Made by a program: the position numbers and the translations under genes
The notes under the pieces: generated by a model
Told to the model about the DNA's origin: nothing
Database searches by the model: none
What the model saw: only the letters and a program-made list of their open reading frames with translations
Shown here: positions 6,322 to 9,186 of the stretch, one piece after another
Position numbering within the stretch: the first letter of the stretch is position 1
Layout: every line of letters begins with the position of its first letter
NCBI GenBank assembly: GCA_023145125.1
Contig: JAGLEK010000533.1
Coordinates: 1-9,186 of the forward strand
From: Bacteroidales bacterium
GTDB lineage: Bacteria; Bacteroidota; Bacteroidia; Bacteroidales; B18-G4
DNA: 9,186 nt
Direction: 5' to 3'

Positions 6322-8454
6322 ATGAAAAAGTTAAATGAATTTATAAAGAGGTCAGGCATAATAATCATTGCATTTCTTCTATCCGGCAACTTGTTTGCCC
6401 AGATTGAACTCCCGGCCATATTTTCTGACAACATGGTTTTGCAACAGGAGTTTGCATGCCCTGTCTGGGGATGGGCCAAACCGGGTGAGAGAATAACTGT
6501 AAAAAGCAGCTGGGATAAAAATGCAATAACTACAGTTGCCGGTCATACTGGCAACTGGAACCTCAAATTATCAACTCCAAAAGCAGGTGGCCCCTATTTT
6601 GTTACCATAAACGCCGATACCCTGCACAATGTAATGATCGGCGAAGTATGGATTTGCTCCGGGCAGTCGAATATGCAATGGGCATTAAGCCAGACAGACA
6701 GTACAGGACAGGAAATTGAAAATGCTGACTACCCGGATATAAGGCTGTTCTATGTTGCAAGAGATAATGCCGATGAACCAAAAAAGGATTGTTATGGCAA
6801 ATGGGAAGTATGCAGCCCGGAAAGTGCTGCGACTTTTAGCGCAGTTGCCTACTATTTTGGAAAAGAGTTGTATACTGAATTGGGGGGTCCGGTAGGGCTG
6901 ATCCATACCAGCTGGGGAGGATCCACTGCCCAGGCATGGATCAATTACCCTGTCCTGCAATCTACACCGGAAGGCCGCTACTATATCGAAAAATACAAAG
7001 AGAAAATAAACAATTACATACCCGGAATCTTACCACGAAATCACCAGTCTCCTTCAGGACTGTACAATGCAATGCTTCATCCTTTGATTCCATATAGTAT
7101 CCGGGGAGCCATCTGGTACCAGGGTGAATCTAACACCAGCGAACATTATATGTACCGCGATCTGATGGAAACTATGATTTCCAGCTGGAGGGAAGAATGG
7201 GGCCAGGAAGATTTCCCGTTTTATTATGTACAGCTGGCACCATTCGATTATAATACTCCATTGATAGGTGCAGCTTTAAGGGATGCACAGAGAAAATCAC
7301 TGGATATTCCAAACACCGGAATGGCTGTTACTATGGACATAGGCAATCCTGATGATATTCATCCCCTTAATAAGAAAGATGTTGGAAAACGACTGGCGGC
7401 CTGGGCACTGAACAAGGATTACGGAAAAGATATTATCTATTCGGGGCCATTGTATAATGGCTTTGAGATTGAGGGAGCCGGTATCCGTATTTTCTTCGAC
7501 CACGTAATGAGTGGGCTTGGAAGTAATGGCGAAGAATTATCCCATTTTGAAATTGCCGGGGAAGATAAAGTGTTTTATCCCGCCAGGGCAGCCATTGAAG
7601 GCAAATCGGTTCTGGTTAAGTCACCTGATGTTGCTGATCCTGTTGCAGTCCGTTATGCTTTTCATAACTGTGATGAGCCCAATATTTCTAATAAGGAAGG
7701 GTTTCCTGCCTCAACATTCCGCACAGATGACTGGGAGATCTTTACTGATAATGTAAAAATTAGTTGCGAATATTTGAAGGAAGAGGACCTTTTTCTCATT
7801 AGCATGGAAGGTGGTGACAGAACCACAGCTATCAGGTACACAACGAATGGAAGTGAGCCCACAGAAAATACAATGATCTATGTAGGACCTTTTAAGATCA
7901 AAGAGTCCGGACTTATTAATGCCAGGGCATATATAAATAACACTCCTTCCATAGCTATACAAACGAGTGAGATTTTGAAACATCTGGCTGTTGGGAAAAA
8001 TGCAACTTATTTGCAGGAATATCATCACAGATTTCCCGGAGGTGGCAATCTGGCCCTTGTAAATGGAATTAAGGGAAGTGAAGATTATTATGATGGAAAC
8101 TGGCAGGGTTTCAGGGGTAATGATATTGAAATAATCATAGATCTGGGAGGAGAATATGGAATCAATAGTCTTTCTGCAGGTTTTTTGCAAGATCAGGGTT
8201 CCTGGATCTTATTTCCGGAAAAACTTGAATACTATGGCTCTTTAGATGGACATAATTTCGAAAAACTTGGTGAGGTCCTTAATGAAATTCCGAAAAACGA
8301 AAACGGGGCAATAATACAGGTATTTACTTTGAATAATATTGCCGGTACATACAGGTATATAAAAGTTCGATCATCAAAATTAACTTTACCCGAATGGCAT
8401 TCAGGAGCCGGTAATGATGCCTGGTTTTTTATGGATGAGATAATTGTAAAATAA
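6322..8454 (+). CDS. Secreted sialate-O-acetylesterase-type SGNH esterase with two C-terminal accessory modules
   Basis: This is a 710-residue secreted carbohydrate esterase. The signal peptide spans residues 1-26 and ends in LFAQ. The catalytic part (about 28-460) carries the family hallmarks: WICSGQSNMQW with nucleophile S116, HTSWGGS near 198, AIWYQGESN ending at N271, and PDDIHP, where D344 or D345 and H347 complete the triad. Such enzymes remove O-acetyl groups from sialic acids, xylans or other glycans, so the name does not prove sialic acid. Residues about 479-550 resemble the chitobiase/beta-hexosaminidase C-terminal module, with YTTNGSEPT at 506-514. Residues about 553-710 resemble an F5/8 (discoidin-like) galactose-binding module, recognised by VNGIKGS (580-586), IDLGGEYGI and YRYIKVRSS; it may bind glycan. 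The pair is better known to me at the end of GH20 hexosaminidases. The gene starts 12 bases after the GH38 gene; the gap includes a two-codon ATG-TGG-TAA mini-frame (6312-6320), probably chance. Deacetylation would expose sugars to the neighbouring hydrolases. Confidence 0.9.
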   Translation: MKKLNEFIKRSGIIIIAFLLSGNLFAQIELPAIFSDNMVLQQEFACPVWGWAKPGERITVKSSWDKNAITTVAGHTGNWNLKLSTPKAGGPYFVTINADTLHNVMIGEVWICSGQSNMQWALSQTDSTGQEIENADYPDIRLFYVARDNADEPKKDCYGKWEVCSPESAATFSAVAYYFGKELYTELGGPVGLIHTSWGGSTAQAWINYPVLQSTPEGRYYIEKYKEKINNYIPGILPRNHQSPSGLYNAMLHPLIPYSIRGAIWYQGESNTSEHYMYRDLMETMISSWREEWGQEDFPFYYVQLAPFDYNTPLIGAALRDAQRKSLDIPNTGMAVTMDIGNPDDIHPLNKKDVGKRLAAWALNKDYGKDIIYSGPLYNGFEIEGAGIRIFFDHVMSGLGSNGEELSHFEIAGEDKVFYPARAAIEGKSVLVKSPDVADPVAVRYAFHNCDEPNISNKEGFPASTFRTDDWEIFTDNVKISCEYLKEEDLFLISMEGGDRTTAIRYTTNGSEPTENTMIYVGPFKIKESGLINARAYINNTPSIAIQTSEILKHLAVGKNATYLQEYHHRFPGGGNLALVNGIKGSEDYYDGNWQGFRGNDIEIIIDLGGEYGINSLSAGFLQDQGSWILFPEKLEYYGSLDGHNFEKLGEVLNEIPKNENGAIIQVFTLNNIAGTYRYIKVRSSKLTLPEWHSGAGNDAWFFMDEIIVK

Positions 8455-8467
8455 TTTAGCAATCACA

Positions 8468-9186
8468 ATGAACAGAAACTTTAAAATAATTATGCCGGTC
8501 AATAGAATTAAACTTTCAGTTATAAGCCTTGGGGTAGTTTGCTTTTTCCTTTGTTTTCAGTCTTGTAAAAGCCCGGAAAACAATAAACATGATACAAAAA
8601 AGCCCAACATCGTACTCATTTTTATTGACGACCTGGGCTATGCCGATGTGGGTTGTTTTGGGGCAACTGACTATCAAACTCCAAACATTGACCGGCTTGC
8701 AAATGAAGGAGCCCGATTTACCAGTTTTTTAGCTTCCCAGGCAGTCTGCAGTGCATCCCGAGCATCTTTACTAACTGGGTGTTATGCCGAGCGGGTTGGC
8801 ATTCAAGGTGCCCTTAATTCTTTTTCTAATGTGGGCATAAATCCTGAGGAAACAATTATTCCGGAAATGCTTAAGGAACAAGGTTATGCTACCGGTATCT
8901 TTGGTAAGTGGCATCTGGGCCACCATAAAGAATTTCTTCCCCTGCAGCATGGCTTTGATGAATATGTAGGATTACCCTATTCCAACGATATGTGGCCGGT
9001 TGGTTATGATGGTGTGCCACAGGAAGGAAGCGGGAAACGGAAATCGAATTATCCGCCATTAAAATTATTCAGTGGAAACGAAGTTATTGACACCATTGCA
9101 AGCCTCGAAGACCAGGCAACATTAACCACACTGTATACCGAAAAGGCCGTTCAGTTTATAGAAAACCATAAGAATGAACCTTTCTT
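8468..9186 (+). CDS. Sulfatase (type I, formylglycine-dependent), lipoprotein, N-terminal part; 3' end outside window
   Basis: The frame is open from ATG 8468 to the window end and covers 239 full codons. An in-frame ATG at 8492 (Met9) is an alternative start and gives a shorter signal peptide. A hydrophobic stretch (16-30) precedes FQSC with C33, a relaxed Bacteroidota-type lipobox, so the protein is probably a lipoprotein. After a polar linker the sulfatase domain begins at PNIVLIFIDDLG (46-57), where D54 and D55 are metal ligands. TPNIDRLANEG follows at 71-81. VCSASRASLLTG (93-104) is the C-x-A-x-R sulfatase signature, with C94 to be oxidised to formylglycine, which needs a maturase (anSME or FGE) encoded elsewhere. 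GKWHLG (146-151) gives the conserved K147 and H149. The gene follows the esterase by 13 bases. Arylsulfatase A-like family membership is certain, but the sugar and the sulfate position are not known. The part seen here does not overlap the sulfatase fragment at the left edge, so the two cannot be compared directly. Confidence 0.95.
   Translation, partial: MNRNFKIIMPVNRIKLSVISLGVVCFFLCFQSCKSPENNKHDTKKPNIVLIFIDDLGYADVGCFGATDYQTPNIDRLANEGARFTSFLASQAVCSASRASLLTGCYAERVGIQGALNSFSNVGINPEETIIPEMLKEQGYATGIFGKWHLGHHKEFLPLQHGFDEYVGLPYSNDMWPVGYDGVPQEGSGKRKSNYPPLKLFSGNEVIDTIASLEDQATLTTLYTEKAVQFIENHKNEPF

Noticed and set aside
7711..8190. 159-codon open frame on the minus strand within the esterase gene
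   Set aside because: It lies opposite the C-terminal modules, shows no domain-like pattern and is a shadow of a well-supported gene.

Overview
The window looks like one stretch of a glycan-degradation locus from a member of the Bacteroidota, probably environmental or marine (inference). The clues are moderately AT-rich DNA, start codons with no Shine-Dalgarno sequence, signal peptides ending in FAQ or IAQ, Cys-type lipoprotein signals, and a dense set of sulfatases and glycan-active enzymes. All six genes lie on the + strand and are separated by only 10 to 35 bases, so they read as one operon that is cut by both window ends.

Layout: (1) 1-627, the C-terminal part of a sulfatase. (2) 649-1539, an exported lipoprotein of the endonuclease/exonuclease/phosphatase (EEP) fold. 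(3) 1550-2872, L-fuculokinase (FucK), the only clearly cytoplasmic enzyme. (4) 2908-6309, a 1133-residue secreted GH38 (alpha-mannosidase-type) glycosidase with a long unassigned N-terminal region. (5) 6322-8454, a secreted sialate-O-acetylesterase-type SGNH esterase fused to a chitobiase/hexosaminidase C-terminal-type module and an F5/8 (discoidin-like) module. (6) 8468-9186, the N-terminal part of a second sulfatase, a lipoprotein with an intact formylglycine motif.

Working model (inference): the cell envelope receives a sulfated and O-acetylated glycan. Sulfatases and the esterase strip its substituents, the GH38 enzyme cleaves alpha-linked sugar, and the EEP protein removes a phosphate or phosphodiester group or scavenges phosphate. 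The released fucose-type ketose is phosphorylated inside the cell by FucK. A sulfated, fucose-containing glycan such as an algal fucan or host-type glycan would fit, but the substrate cannot be read from the sequence. No SusC/SusD pair, transporter, regulator, FucI, FucA or GH29/GH95/GH107 fucosidase lies in the window. There is no RNA gene, mobile element, CRISPR array or convincing terminator, and no gene-free stretch longer than 35 bases.
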